From assembly GCA_018398585.1 (NCBI GenBank), contig JAGTTD010000003.1, forward strand, positions 4,348,637-4,412,636: a stretch of DNA of 64,000 bases, given 5' to 3'. Numbering within the stretch: the stretch's first letter is position 1; each line of letters starts with the position of its first letter. The notes below the pieces were generated by a model. It was given only the letters and a program-made list of their open reading frames with translations, made no database searches and had not been told where the DNA came from. Below, in pieces: positions 20,281-30,458 of this stretch. The DNA comes from Simmondsia chinensis (lineage: Eukaryota > Streptophyta > Magnoliopsida > Caryophyllales > Simmondsiaceae). A program made the position numbers and the translations under genes.

Positions 20281-21515
20281 TGACATGATGCCTACATGTA
20301 TATGATTGGTTCTAAAACATTGAGTCAGAATTTTGGTTAAGCATATTGTACTAGCATTATCAAACATATTAGGAGCATGATCGATTTGAATGTATTAATC
20401 ATTAAATTCACACATTAACCAAGATATTTGAGTACAATGACTTGAACGCTCCTTTTTTTTTATTTTACCATAACACTAAAGCATGACCAATAAATAGACA
20501 AGTTCCATGATTCCACTTTGTAACTAGTAAACTCCACATAACTATATCGAACTAGATCTAGGAAATCGCACTTGGGATAGAACAAGTCTAAGTACCAACT
20601 AAGCATAGAAAAAGTTCTTTTCACGACACATAAATGAGACTCCTTAGGACATGATTAAAATCAAATCACATGCACAAAACAAAATATCAGGCATACTAGC
20701 GGTAAGGTAAAGAAGGGATCCAATCATACCTCTATATAGCCTTTCATCCACCTCTTTACCTTTGTCATCCATGTCTAGCTTGAGTGCTGAGCTCATTCAG
20801 GTTGCAATTGCCTTGAAAATTTTCATGCCAAACATTTTAAGCATTTCCTTGATGTTTGGTTGATGAAAATTTGTTCTTTGTCTTGCTTGATTTGCAATCC
20901 AAAGAATTACTTGAGTTCTCCCAACATTTCGAATCCCTGCTCAATAGTTTTTTTAAATTCTTCACAAATATATGGGTTGGTAGCTCCAAACACTATATCA
21001 TCAATATATAGAGTGTTTGATAAAACTATGGTCTCAACCTTCCATTTAAAAATCCATTTTGCATTAAAAATGAAGTCAATCTTTCATACCAAGCTCTAGG
21101 AGTTTGTTTCAATCCATATTGATCCTCTTTGAGTTTAAAAATATGACTGGGAAATTTGTCAACCTCAAAACCGAGTGGTTGTTCAACATAAACTTCTTTT
21201 CTAATAAAATCATTCAAACATGCACTTTTCACATCCATTTGAAAAAGTTCGAAATTTTTGAATCAAGCAAAGGCACATAAGAGTTTAAAAGTTTTTAATT
21301 TAACAAGGGGGACAAAATTATCTTCATATTCTATACCTTCTTCTTGGTTATTGCTTTTAGCTACTATCATTTCCTTGTTTCTTACCACAATGAGAGGGAT
21401 CACTGATGATTTGTCTTGTTGGGTGTTCCCTAAAGAATTTCCAATCACATGTAGCGCGCCTTGCTCTTTGAAATCAACATTTCCTTTCAGTCCATCCATG
21501 AGAGCTTCGAGTTAA
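20281..21515 (-). pseudogene. Copia-2 reverse transcriptase / RNase H remnant
   Basis: The minus-strand sense includes MDVKSACLNDFIRKEVYVEQ, HIFKLKEDQYGLKQTPRAWYERL, the catalytic box YIDDIVFGATN at about 20990-21010, and a stretch EMLGELK-stop-FFGLQIKQDK. These are standard copia RT motifs with several stops. RNase H to the left is barely recognisable. The 21263-21499 piece (IPLIVVRNKEM) is the linker before RT. Confidence 0.85.
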
Positions 21516-22560
21516 GCCTTTTCTTTCTTCTCGGATGGGGGTGTGATGTTTATTAGTTTGATCACTATATCATCATTATTACAAGGAATTCTAGAGGACA
21601 AGTTGTTAGTTTCAACAAATATGACATGTATGGACTCTTCTACTACCCTTAACCTTTTATTATAGACTATATATGTTTTGTTAGTAAGAAATAGTCAATG
21701 AATATGCCTTCATCCATTCTTAAATTAAATTTACCAAGATTTGTTTTACTATAGTTGTGGATGAAACATTTGCACCCAAATGGTTTGAAATAAGTAATAT
21801 TTGGTTTTCTTTCATTGTAAAGTTCATAGGGTGTTTTCTTCAAAATTGGCCTTATTTAGAATGTAGAAAGCAGTGTCAACAGCTTCGGCCCAAAAAGAAT
21901 TTGGCAAATTCTTTTCACAAAGAATGGTTTTTTTCCATTTGTTAAAGAGTTCTATTTGTTTTTCCAGCACTTTATTTTGTTGGGGAATTCTAGGAGTCAA
22001 AGAAACTATAACAGATTCAAAATTAATCACAAAATTTTTAAAAATTCATCTTTTTCAAATTTCCTTCCATAATCACTTCTAGTTGAAGCGATTTTCGAAT
22101 CCTTTTCATTTTGCATTTGTTCACAAAAATTATCAAAAATTTTCATTTTATAATAAGTGAATAAGCACCAAGCAAAATGAGAGTAATCATCAACAATTCC
22201 AAGTCCATACATTTTTCACAATGGCTCAAATGTCTATCAGGATTAAACAAGTCTATATGCAAAATTTCAAGATGCCTTGAGATAGAAACTACATCACTGG
22301 GTTTGAATGAAGATCTTATTTGTTTCTCATATTGAATTGCATCACGGATATGATCTTTTTCGAATTAAGCTTTGGTAGTCATCAAATAAGATCATTTTTC
22401 GAAGGTTTTAAAATTAAGTCTATACTAGCATGCTGAAATCCTTTCTATTTCAAATCTGATGATCATTTTCATTCAAGACACTAGAATATTTTATAAAGTT
22501 TATACATTCAAGATCAATCATATAGACATTATCACATCCTAATCCGTCAAATGGTACATC
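21516..22560 (-). pseudogene. Copia-2 integrase remnant
   Basis: Fragments read GLGIVDDYSHFAWCLFTYYK, IASTRSDYGRKFEKDEF, TPRIPQQNKVLEKQIELFNKW and FWAEAVDTAFYILNKA. These are copia integrase core segments with acidic positions partly retained. Frames shift at least twice. Confidence 0.85.
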
Positions 22561-23230
22561 ATTCACCTAAGAATGCACCATTATACATTTAGATGACAAA
22601 TAAATCACACAATAACCTTTATCATATTGTTGACTAATATTAAAAAAATTATGCATAAGACCATCAATAACTAAGCCATCATATATGCAAAGAGAAGAGT
22701 TAAGGGCAATGTCACCAATACAAAGAGTTTTTCTTTTCTTGTTGTCAACAGAAGTGACAAATACTTACCTTGGTTTGATAAAAGTAGACTCGGATTTAGC
22801 TTCGGTTATATGACTTGAGAAACCACCATCCAAGCATCACTTTCGATATTTATTCTCAATCTTCAAGCATATCTACACAATTTAACAAATTTTTGGTACC
22901 CAAATTTTCTTGGGTCCTTCATTATTAGTTTTGACATTTGGAGGTCGAGATCCCTTGGAACCCAAACCATCTTGGTTTTTTTCAAATTCTTTTTCAGTGG
23001 ACTTTGATGAAGAATATGCCCGTGATCACCACATTAGTAACATCTTATAGAGTTTATCGGTGGTGAAGAGGCTTTGACAAAAAGTATGTTTAATTTTTTT
23101 CTTTTTAGCATTTCCTCTATAGCTAATTCCCTCTTTATTATAAGTGGGTTTTTGAGAAGAGAGTATTTTTTAATGTGTTTCTTGAACCTTGAGAAACTTA
23201 CTTGAAATTTGTGAGTTTTTCTACTTGTTC
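22561..23230 (-). pseudogene. Copia-2 protease / zinc-knuckle region, heavily decayed
   Basis: This interval sits between gag and integrase. Sense-strand traces include a WLDGGFSSHIT-like protease site near 22810-22830, a CCHC-like remnant near 23010-23040 and a WVPKKF-like phrase. No long frame survives. Confidence 0.55.
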
Positions 23231-23990
23231 TTTCAAATACTTATTCACTTTAAGCAACAATTGAACTTCCTTGGATTCTTTGTTTTAACTTTTGTTTGAA
23301 AGGAGTTTTCCTTCCAAGAATTGTTTTTCATTAATCAATGTTTCAACTTGATTATTTAATAACTTTATGTATGCTTTTAGAGATTCATTTTCAAGCTTAA
23401 ACACTAAACATTGTTTTGACTCTTTTTGTCGGTCCTTTTTCTTAGAAGAGTATTCGGTACTCAATTTTTCAAACACTCCATATAACTAATGAAAACTACT
23501 CATTAGGTCATTATAAGATAAACCATTTACATCATCTTTTTCAAGTTCTTCTTGTTTTTCAAATTCAATGGCCATGAGACACGAATCTACTTGCCCCTCT
23601 TCACTTGTAGGAGGGGAATCTTCATCGAACTCTCTTCCAAATGTGGCTTCTAGTTTGTCCCAAATATCTTTTGCATTCTTGCAACTTTTGACATGATTAA
23701 ACACATTGGGAGTAATAGCACATAATTGGAAGTGAGCTTTAGCATTTTAATCAAGCTTTGTCTTGTCATGTTGAATAAGCTCATTTTCAAATTCATCAAG
23801 AATTGCATTTCCTTGGTTCATTGAGGAACAAAATCACCATTTTTGTGATTAGCCACAAGTCAAAATCAGTTGACATAATGAAAAGTCTCATCCCAAGTTT
23901 CCACTAGAAGAAGTTTTTACCGTCAAAAAGTGGAGGCTTCTCGGTTGATTGAGCATCGGCTAGAATAGATACAAATGTTGCCATAAAGAT
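23231..23990 (-). pseudogene. Copia-2 gag
   Basis: The sense strand encodes FNHVKSCKNAKDIWDKLEATF, the canonical copia gag helix. MAIEFEKQEELEKDDVNGLSY, then LEKLSTEY-type and LVFKLENESLKAYIKLLNNQ coiled-coil segments follow. One stop (near 23485) separates the two larger open parts. Confidence 0.85.
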
Positions 23991-24025
23991 CACTCTAAGG
24001 CTGTTAGACCAAAAAAAAAGTACTA

Positions 24026-24037
24026 GCTCTAATACCA
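24026..24037 (-). other. Copia-2 primer-binding site (tRNA-iMet type)
   Basis: The minus strand reads TGGTATTAGAGC two bases after the LTR end CCTTCA. One transition separates it from TGGTATCAGAGC. Confidence 0.85.
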
Positions 24038-24039
24038 AT

Positions 24040-24640
24040 TGAAGGCCCAAAGAGCAACCCAAGAGGTTGGTGAATTAGGTTCTTTTGAGATAAAATGAAT
24101 ATTTAAACTTTAAGAACCAAAAATAATTTGAATGCTAAACTATGAATAGAAAATGTAAAAAAATAAAGGCAAGACAAGAAACAATGCACAATGATTTTTA
24201 TAATGGTTCATTTCCAACCCGGGAGCAAGTCCACTCCTTAAGTGACTACTCTTCATTGCTTTAGGCTTTAACGAAGCTTGATGATGCTTTTTAAAACCAG
24301 GCTTGGGATACAACCATTACAATCAGACTTTTAGTACTTAGGCTCAAGACTCAACCTTTGCAACCGTAGGCTTAAGATCCAACCTTCAAAAATAAACGAC
24401 TTAAAGCGCTTGGACTCGGACGTCGTTCCCTTTATTTTGGATGAATCTTCGCTTTAACATTTATCCCTTTTTCTCTTGATCCATCGTTTTATAAAGCTTG
24501 GTATCAACATGATTAGCGTTGATTTTTCCTAGCTTTGTTATAAATCACTTTCAAACAAGACTAGAGCAATTTAAACATAATGACTTACTAAATGATTGTT
24601 ATTATTAAAATTACAATATAAATGGCTTTTAGGGCCAACA
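24040..24640 (-). repeat. Copia-2 5' LTR (internally deleted, 601 bp)
   Basis: It starts (minus) TGTTGGCCCTAAAAGCC and ends GGGCCTTCA. Compared with the 3' LTR, about 830 bases are missing between the equivalents of 18200 and 19030. An LTR pair should be equal in length at insertion, so the deletion came later. Confidence 0.85.
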
Positions 24641-25650
24641 TTTGATTTGAAATATATTTAAGTCAAATTGAAGCCAATGAAGTTTGTCAAATTTTTTTTT
24701 TTAAATTACTATTATGAAAAATATGCCAAAAATAATAAGATCAAAATTTTATTCGGTTGATAGTTTAACTTGATTAAATCGACCATTCACTCAAATGAAT
24801 AAGCAAACATGGAAATTAATTCAAAAAAATAAGCTAATATGGTAAACCAACCCATCAATCAGTAAATTAAGCTAAATGATCAAATACATTCAAATCCACC
24901 TAGGCATGCAAAGTGTCGACACACAAAAGCAATGTGTTGACACCCAGACATACAGTAGACATCTATAGCTGCTATGTGTCGACACACAACCCTGAAAAGG
25001 CTCCAAACAGCTACTTTTGATTTGATTTCTTTCCTAATCTTTTACCAAACATTTCAAACGTCCCCAAGCCCCACATTTGCCTATAAATAGGGCTTGAATG
25101 CTTTGGTTTAAATCATCCAATTCTCTCTAAGCATTCTTTGATTGAAAAGCTCTTGGTCTCTTATGCTTTAATGTTTTAGTTTCGAGTTTCTTTTAAAGTT
25201 TTCTTGAGCAACACTAGTTCTCTTTATTGATGATCATTGTGCTTACTTGGCATATCTTTAGCTTTGGGTAAGCTTGATTTATTGTGAATTCACTCTTGAA
25301 AGAGTGAAGAATTTCATTACTTTAGTTATTCCATTACTTTATTTCATTTTATTTGTAAAGCTTGGATCCTAAGCTTATTGTTACAAACGGTCAATTTTAA
25401 AAGATTGGGTCTTGAGTTTACGTTTAAAAAATGTCAGTTGTAAGGGTTGGATCCTGAGCCTAGTTTTAAAAATGACCATCAAGTTTGGTAAAGGCACAAG
25501 TGACAAAGATTAGTCACTTGAGGAGTGGATTAGCTTCTGGGTAAAAAGTGAACCAATATAAAAACCCTTTTGCATTATTTTTCTTCTTGCCATTATTTTT
25601 TATATTTCATATTCTTTGTCTAACTTTCAATTTATTTTTTTTGGCTTTCA
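24641..25650 (+). repeat. Copia-1 3' LTR, second part
   Basis: Continues the LTR interrupted at 12653, beginning GATTTGAAATATATTTAAG just after the Copia-2 edge. It contains two GTGTCGACAC palindromes (about 24913 and 24973) and a CCTATAAATAGGGC TATA-like box at about 25079-25092. It ends near GGCTTTCA at 25650, equivalent to GGGCCTTCA in Copia-2. Confidence 0.8.
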
Positions 25651-25854
25651 TATATCAAGCCAAAGTCGGGACAGAAGTTAAAAGAAGGGTATTAATGACC
25701 CATAATCCCTAGAGTCAATGATAAAACCCCAACTATAATATACATCTCTCAAAAAGATTCGTTTTGAAAGCTAAATCACCCTGTAACTACTTATACATCA
25801 AAAGTTATCTTGTTTTAAGCTACATGCACTATAAATGCTTCAATCCCTATATTC

Positions 25855-26210
25855 GTTACAAGTTCCGTATGTAGTACGAGTCTAGTACTCGCTATAGGCC
25901 CTATACTCATTACACGCCTTATACATGGTACAAGCCCTGTACTTGCTATAAGCCCAGTACTGGCTACAATTCCTAAACTTGTTACAGCCCCTATACATGC
26001 TACAAGCCCTGTACTCACTACAAGCCCTGTACTCGTTACAAGACTTACACTTGTTACAAACCCTATACTCACTACAAGCCCTGTACTCATTGCAAGCCCT
26101 ATACTTGTTACAAGCCTGTACATGCTACAATCCCCTAGTATTTGTTACAAGCCCCATACTTCTTACAAGCTCTTTAACTTTACAAGCCTAGCACTTGTTA
26201 CAACCCCGAT
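25855..26210. repeat. 18-bp minisatellite, about 20 degenerate units
   Basis: Units approximating ACAAGCCCTGTACTCGTT repeat with an 18-bp period. Because 18 is divisible by 3, one minus-strand frame stays open for 102 codons as a six-residue repeat (TGLVVS-like). That ORF is a by-product of the period. Gn-1 inserted about 60 bases to the right. Confidence 0.9.
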
Positions 26211-26271
26211 ATTTCCTCCCCAAGTATAAGCAAGGACATTTGCCTCCCCCAAGCATGAGTAGGGAACTTGT

Positions 26272-27200
26272 TGTCATGTCCATCACATTGTATGGAGTGC
26301 GCATGACTTGTGCTGGGATGCGCATAGGCTGCACCTTGGTGCCCATTGGGTGCTCATATGTCGCGCATGGGTGCGCAAGGGTCGCCCATGGCTGCGCATG
26401 TTTGCACATGGCATGCGCTTGAGTGGGCACTTGGTGTGCGTGGTAACGTATGGGGTGCGTGGGAGTGCTAATGGCTTGTGCTTGGATGCACATGGCTTGC
26501 ACATGGATGCGCATGGCTTCCGCATGGATGTGCGTGGGTTGCACATGGTAAGCGCATGGTTGCACAAGGGTTGCGCATGGGTTCATAAGAGGTGCGCATG
26601 AGTGCGTAGAGGTTGCATTGGGATGTGCATTGGGTGTGTAGTGATGCGCACGAGGTGCGCATGGGGGCGCAATGGTTGCTGTCAAGTGTGCTCTGCGGCA
26701 GTGTCAAGACAATGTCAAGGTCCGTGCAGCCGTGTCCCAGAACCGTCTAGTCCATGTCCCCGGCATGACAGTCATCATCCGATAGCTCATAGCTAGCTGT
26801 ACTGTACCAGATAGCTCTTATCTGCCAGCACAACAATAGTACAGCCCTTAATGCTAGCTGTCTAGGATTCCAGAACCTTCCAGCAGCTTCTATTTTGGCT
26901 GTTTCTGCATTTTTTAGATTTATCCAGATATTTTAGAATTATTTTAGATATTTTCTATTTCAAAATTGTACTATCCCATTTAGTATAAATAGGGCCAAGC
27001 ACTAGCATTGTAATCAATCAAAAAACATGAAATGAAATCTATCTTTTTTCTCTTCTATCTCTGCCGATTTCTTCTTCTTTCTTCATCTAAACCCTAATTT
27101 CTTATCTCATCTTAAATTCTAACTCTATTTATCCTCTCATCCCATACTCCATTTTAACTTCATCTATCATTTTGGGTGTTGCAAAACCAAGGTTGTGACA
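26272..27200 (+). repeat. Gn-1 5' LTR (929 bp)
   Basis: It starts TGTCATGTCC and ends GGTTGTGACA. U3 holds a degenerate array of TGCGCATGG units (about 26290-26665). TATAAATA at about 26984-26991 is a good TATA box, followed by a pyrimidine-rich R/U5. ORFs of 60 to 165 codons across the array are by-products of the repeat. Confidence 0.92.
26290..26665 (+). repeat. degenerate TGCGCATGG array in LTR U3
   Basis: More than 20 units related to TGCGCATGG(N) recur every 9 to 12 bases, with CpG-bearing GCGC cores. The same array, somewhat shorter, is in the other LTR (about 28180-28500). Such U3 arrays could act as enhancer or protein-binding arrays, but I see no specific known motif. Confidence 0.85.
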
Positions 27201-27202
27201 TT

Positions 27203-27215
27203 TGGTATCAGAGCT
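27203..27215 (+). other. Gn-1 primer-binding site (tRNA-iMet type)
   Basis: TGGTATCAGAGCT follows the LTR after two bases; 12 of 13 bases fit the initiator tRNA-Met 3' end complement. Confidence 0.92.
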
Positions 27216-27278
27216 ATTTTTCGATCCGTAGCTAGGTTGAATTAAAAAAAAAGGGAAGAAAGAGTTCTGCTTTAACAA

Positions 27279-28144
27279 TGGCTTCATAGATGAAGGGAGA
27301 GCTGGCCAAGCCGCATAGAGAATACAGGGCTACACTGAGGGAGATGAAAGCCACCATGGAATCCATGACGGATATGATAGAGAAATTTTTACAAGGTCAG
27401 GAGCTGAGCATGTCCATGACATCGCCCTTGTTGATGAGTCTTAAGGTGAGAAATTAAGATCCGGTACCCATATTTTAACCACCATGTCAGGAAGGGCATG
27501 GTGATGTCCTTGCAATGTCGGACAAACCATTCCTTAAGGATTCGCATTGTGATGATGTGAAGCAACTGGCTATGTCACCCCTTGTTGAGCCATCCATCAT
27601 TGAAGAACCGCATGACTCAGGGCCTGAAACAACAAAGGTGGCAAGGGAACCTCAAGAATCCCACGGTGCTATCTTGACTCATGAATCGCAGCAACCTGGT
27701 GACAGCGGACGAAGTACATGGAGGGAGGCTGTGCCGCACATCGTGCAAGGAGCTGTCTACATGAGCCAAGAAGAAGAAATAAGCAACGCGGCACAAGCAT
27801 TGTGGGCCAGACAAGGAATTGGCCACTCGGCCCAGAGGGAGGAAACAAACTGTGCAGCAGCAACATGTCAGCCTGCAAGGTGCACAAGGAAACACTGCTG
27901 GAGTCAAGCTGCAGCAACAGCACCACAGTCTACTGGGAAGAAAGGAAGCTCATGTCTTGAACAAGAACGCAAACCGGGCATGGGGACAATTTCCCCCCAC
28001 CGGGATTGGCACAAGAAGCCCACCAGGCCCACAGCACCAATCCCGACAGACGATCGTAGGGGACAAGGATTATCCCTTTGACCCGGGACTAGCGATCATC
28101 TACACCATCTCAGGAGTTCCATCCTTGAGGATAAGGATGATTCG
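27279..28144 (+). pseudogene. Gn-1 internal coding remnant (gag N terminus plus unknown)
   Basis: An ATG at 27279 opens MAS-stop, then MKGELAKPHREYRATLREMK and a short coiled coil (ATMESMTDMIEKFLQGQE). This sits where Gypsy-1 gag has its coiled-coil N terminus. After stops, a 188-codon open stretch (27515-28081) encodes an acidic then Cys/Gln-rich peptide with no known domain; an alternative frame through 27819-28130 is Gln-rich. Neither frame is a convincing gene. The interior may serve mainly to carry packaging signals. Confidence 0.5.
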
Positions 28145-28157
28145 AAGAGGAAGGGAA
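28145..28157 (+). other. Gn-1 polypurine tract
   Basis: AAGAGGAAGGGAA lies directly before the 3' LTR start TGTCATGTG. Confidence 0.85.
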
Positions 28158-29051
28158 TGTCATGTGCATGAAATTGTGTGGAGTGCGCATGACTTGTGCT
28201 GGGATATGCATAGGCTGCGCCTTGGTGCGCATGGGTGTGCATAGGTCACGCATGGGTGCGCATGGATGAGCAAGGGTCGCACATGGTTGTGCAAGGTTGC
28301 GCATGGCATGTGCTTGAGTGTGCATTTGTTGCGCATGGTTATGTATGGGGTGCATTGGAGTGCGCATGGCTTGCGTTTGGATGCGCATGGCATGCGCTTG
28401 GATGCACATGGCTTCTGCATAGATGCATGTGGGTTGCGCATGGTAAGCACATGGGTTATCAGAAGGTGCACATGAGTGCATAGAGGTTGCATTGGGTGCG
28501 CAGTGATGCTCGTGGGAGCGCAATGGTTGCCATCAAATATGGTCTGCGGCAGTGTTAAGGCAGTGTCAAGGTTCGTGCAACCGTGTCCCAGAACCATCCA
28601 GTCCATGTCCCAAGCATGAATGTCATCATCCAACAGCTCACAGCCAACTGTCTTGTACCAGATAGCTCTTATTTGCCCGCACAACAACAGTACAACCCCT
28701 AATGCCAACTGTCTAGAATTCCAGAACCTTCCAGCAGCTTCTATTTTGGCTGTTTCTGCATTTTTCAGATTTATCCAAATATTTTAGGATTATTTTACAT
28801 ATTTTCTATTTCAAAATTGTACTAGCCCATTTAGTACAAATGGGGGCATGTGCTAGCATTCTAATCAATCAAAAAATATGTAATGAAATCTATCTTTTCT
28901 CTCATCTCTCTCTACCGGTTTCTTCTTCTCTCCAGACCTAAACCCTAATTTCTTATCTCATCTTGAATTCTAACTCTATTTTTCCTTTCATCGCATACTT
29001 TATTTCAACTTCATCTATCACTTTGTGTGTCACAAAGCCGAGGTTGTGACA
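28158..29051 (+). repeat. Gn-1 3' LTR (894 bp)
   Basis: Aligned along its length with the 5' LTR. The TATA box is changed here (AGTACAAATGGGGG), so divergence is appreciable. It ends GAGGTTGTGACA and is followed by CTTGT. Confidence 0.92.
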
Positions 29052-29056
29052 CTTGT

Positions 29057-30458
29057 CACCCAAACAAAAAGACTACATGCCCCTTATTGCCAACTCATCA
29101 CCCCCCCCCCCCCTCTCTGCCGATAAAAACATATCCAAGCCAATGAACAAAGGGGAAAGCCATTTTTACTACCCACAAGATTCTCCTCTCTTTAAGGAGC
29201 TCTCTCATCACTTCTTCAAGGGTCTCCATCATTTCTTCAAGGTTCCCCTATGTTAATCATCCTCAAGAAACTTTCAAGAGACACTTCATGCTGCTCACGC
29301 TTATTACTAACCAACTCTCCAGGCTAGTCAAGTGCTTTTATTTGCCTATTCACTATGTTAGCCCTCAAAAGGCTGAGCTAGCCAAGTCTTCATCTTGCTA
29401 GCCTATTAAAGCTTTGAGAAGGTCCTGAACCGGTCTTGTGTTAACCCTTTTTATCATACTCATTTTAGGACCTTCAACTAAATATTTTGTTATATTTACC
29501 TGATTCTAGTAATTTGCCGACCCTACACTATTATGTTTCTATATTGCTTGCTTTAATTAATATTTTATGAAATTATTAGTTGCTTGACCATTGGAGGGGT
29601 CTCTCGTGGGTTACTCCATGGATCTCTCTAACTGTTTGTTTATCTTGCAGAAAATATCAAGTCAGACGTGTAGCTAGAGATTGAGTTTAACTCATCTTAA
29701 TGACCCCACCTCTAATATACCTCAAATATGAAAATAAGCACATTGCCAAATTTATCGTAAACAATATCAAGAATTTAATTAGACACCACCTTAAACATCT
29801 AAATTTCTAGAGCAACTTATTTTAAAATAAAATACATTTTAAACATATTAAAGTTCCAAACGGAATTCAAATTGGAGTGTTTGATCATCAATTAATAATT
29901 ATTTTATCTTCTACATAAGTTTTTGAGTTTTTCCTTGTAATTAAAATTGATATTTTATTTATCTTCTGCATCAAATTTATTGTTTTAAGTTTGAAATTTT
30001 CTTCTATCCATCCTTGTTTTGCAACTTGAATCAAAAGAATGATGAAGAATCTTTTAAAAGAATCATGCTTTCGATTGCTTGTTTGTTTTACAATATATAA
30101 TTTCATTAATTTAGCTTTGTCAAATGGGAACAAACATGATCCCTATAAGAGTACTTGAAGAGCTATTATGAGAGTACTTTTATACAATGAGACTTTACAA
30201 CAATCAATGATACTAGTTACATCAATAGATAGCGACTTATTTGAAACATCAAGACTTTTCAGTATTTATATGCTAAAATCATGACTCAAATGAACAACAA
30301 AATTTAAACAAATTACTAAACTCACACATAATTTCCAACAAATTAAACCCCAACTTAATTGGGTACCCTTTTTCTAATAAATATAATGTATATATCACTT
30401 CTACATAACGATTGAATAACATAACCTTGATGCTAAGAACTGAAAAGGAAAAGCTGGG
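29057..30458. other. intergenic stretch between Gn-1 and the MYB gene
   Basis: I see no supported gene. It contains a 14-C run at about 29100-29113 and AT-rich sequence 3' of the MYB gene. A minus-strand 81-codon ORF at 29888-30133 has no recognisable features and is not called. Confidence 0.5.

Larger units (their letters stand above)
12654..24640 (-). mobile_element. Copia-2: SIRE-like Ty1/copia, minus strand, nested in Copia-1
   Basis: It runs from the 5' LTR (24640-24040) and PBS through gag, protease, integrase, RT and RNase H fragments and PPT, to the 3' LTR (19284-17866 continuing at 12673-12654). It belongs to the same family as Copia-1, judged by shared LTR and 3' non-coding sequence. 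It sits within the Copia-1 3' LTR: 12309-12653 and 24641-25650 join as one LTR when it is removed. I could not read a clean target duplication (AATTT on the left, TTTGA on the right). Coding regions are heavily decayed, and Nar-a occupies its 3' LTR. Confidence 0.8.
1713..25650 (+). mobile_element. Copia-1: SIRE-like Ty1/copia element, split by nested insertions
   Basis: The pieces read in order on the plus strand: 5' LTR (1713-2384), gag/protease/integrase (7682-9905), env-like ORF (10580-11710), 3' non-coding (11711-12308) and a 3' LTR in two parts (12309-12653 and 24641-25650). Gypsy-1 sits between LTR and gag, and Copia-2 sits within the 3' LTR. The RT/RNase H portion is missing between about 9905 and 10000. 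LTR termini are TGTTGG and GGCTTTCA. Flanking pentamers CATAC (1708-1712) and TATAT (25651-25655) differ only by two C/T transitions, so may be a decayed target duplication. Long LTRs plus an extra ORF after pol point to the SIRE lineage. Confidence 0.75.
26272..29051 (+). mobile_element. Gn-1: non-autonomous LTR retrotransposon, 2.8 kb, TSD CTTGT
   Basis: Two LTRs flank an interior of only about 957 bases. The 5-bp flanks are identical (CTTGT at 26267-26271 and 29052-29056), so the element is complete as inserted. PBS and PPT are present. The interior keeps a short gag-like N terminus but no protease, RT, RNase H or integrase. LTR ends (TGTCATG, TGTGACA) and the sequence before the PPT (ATCCTTGAGGATAAGGAT) match Gypsy-1, suggesting mobilisation in trans by that lineage. 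Confidence 0.92.

Noticed and set aside
25815..26191. CRISPR-like regular array or a repeat protein (102-codon frame)
   Set aside because: Units are contiguous without unique spacers, degenerate and in a plant-type sequence; it is a minisatellite.
26188..26707. His/Cys-rich ORFs of up to 165 codons
   Set aside because: They arise from the TGCGCATGG array in the Gn-1 LTR, occur in several frames on both strands, and have no domain.
27515..28244. Two overlapping frames in Gn-1 as genuine host genes
   Set aside because: They lie strictly within a TSD-flanked element and neither frame shows a known domain.
28110..28708. ORFs of 137 and 182 codons on the minus strand
   Set aside because: Same LTR array artefact in the second LTR of Gn-1.
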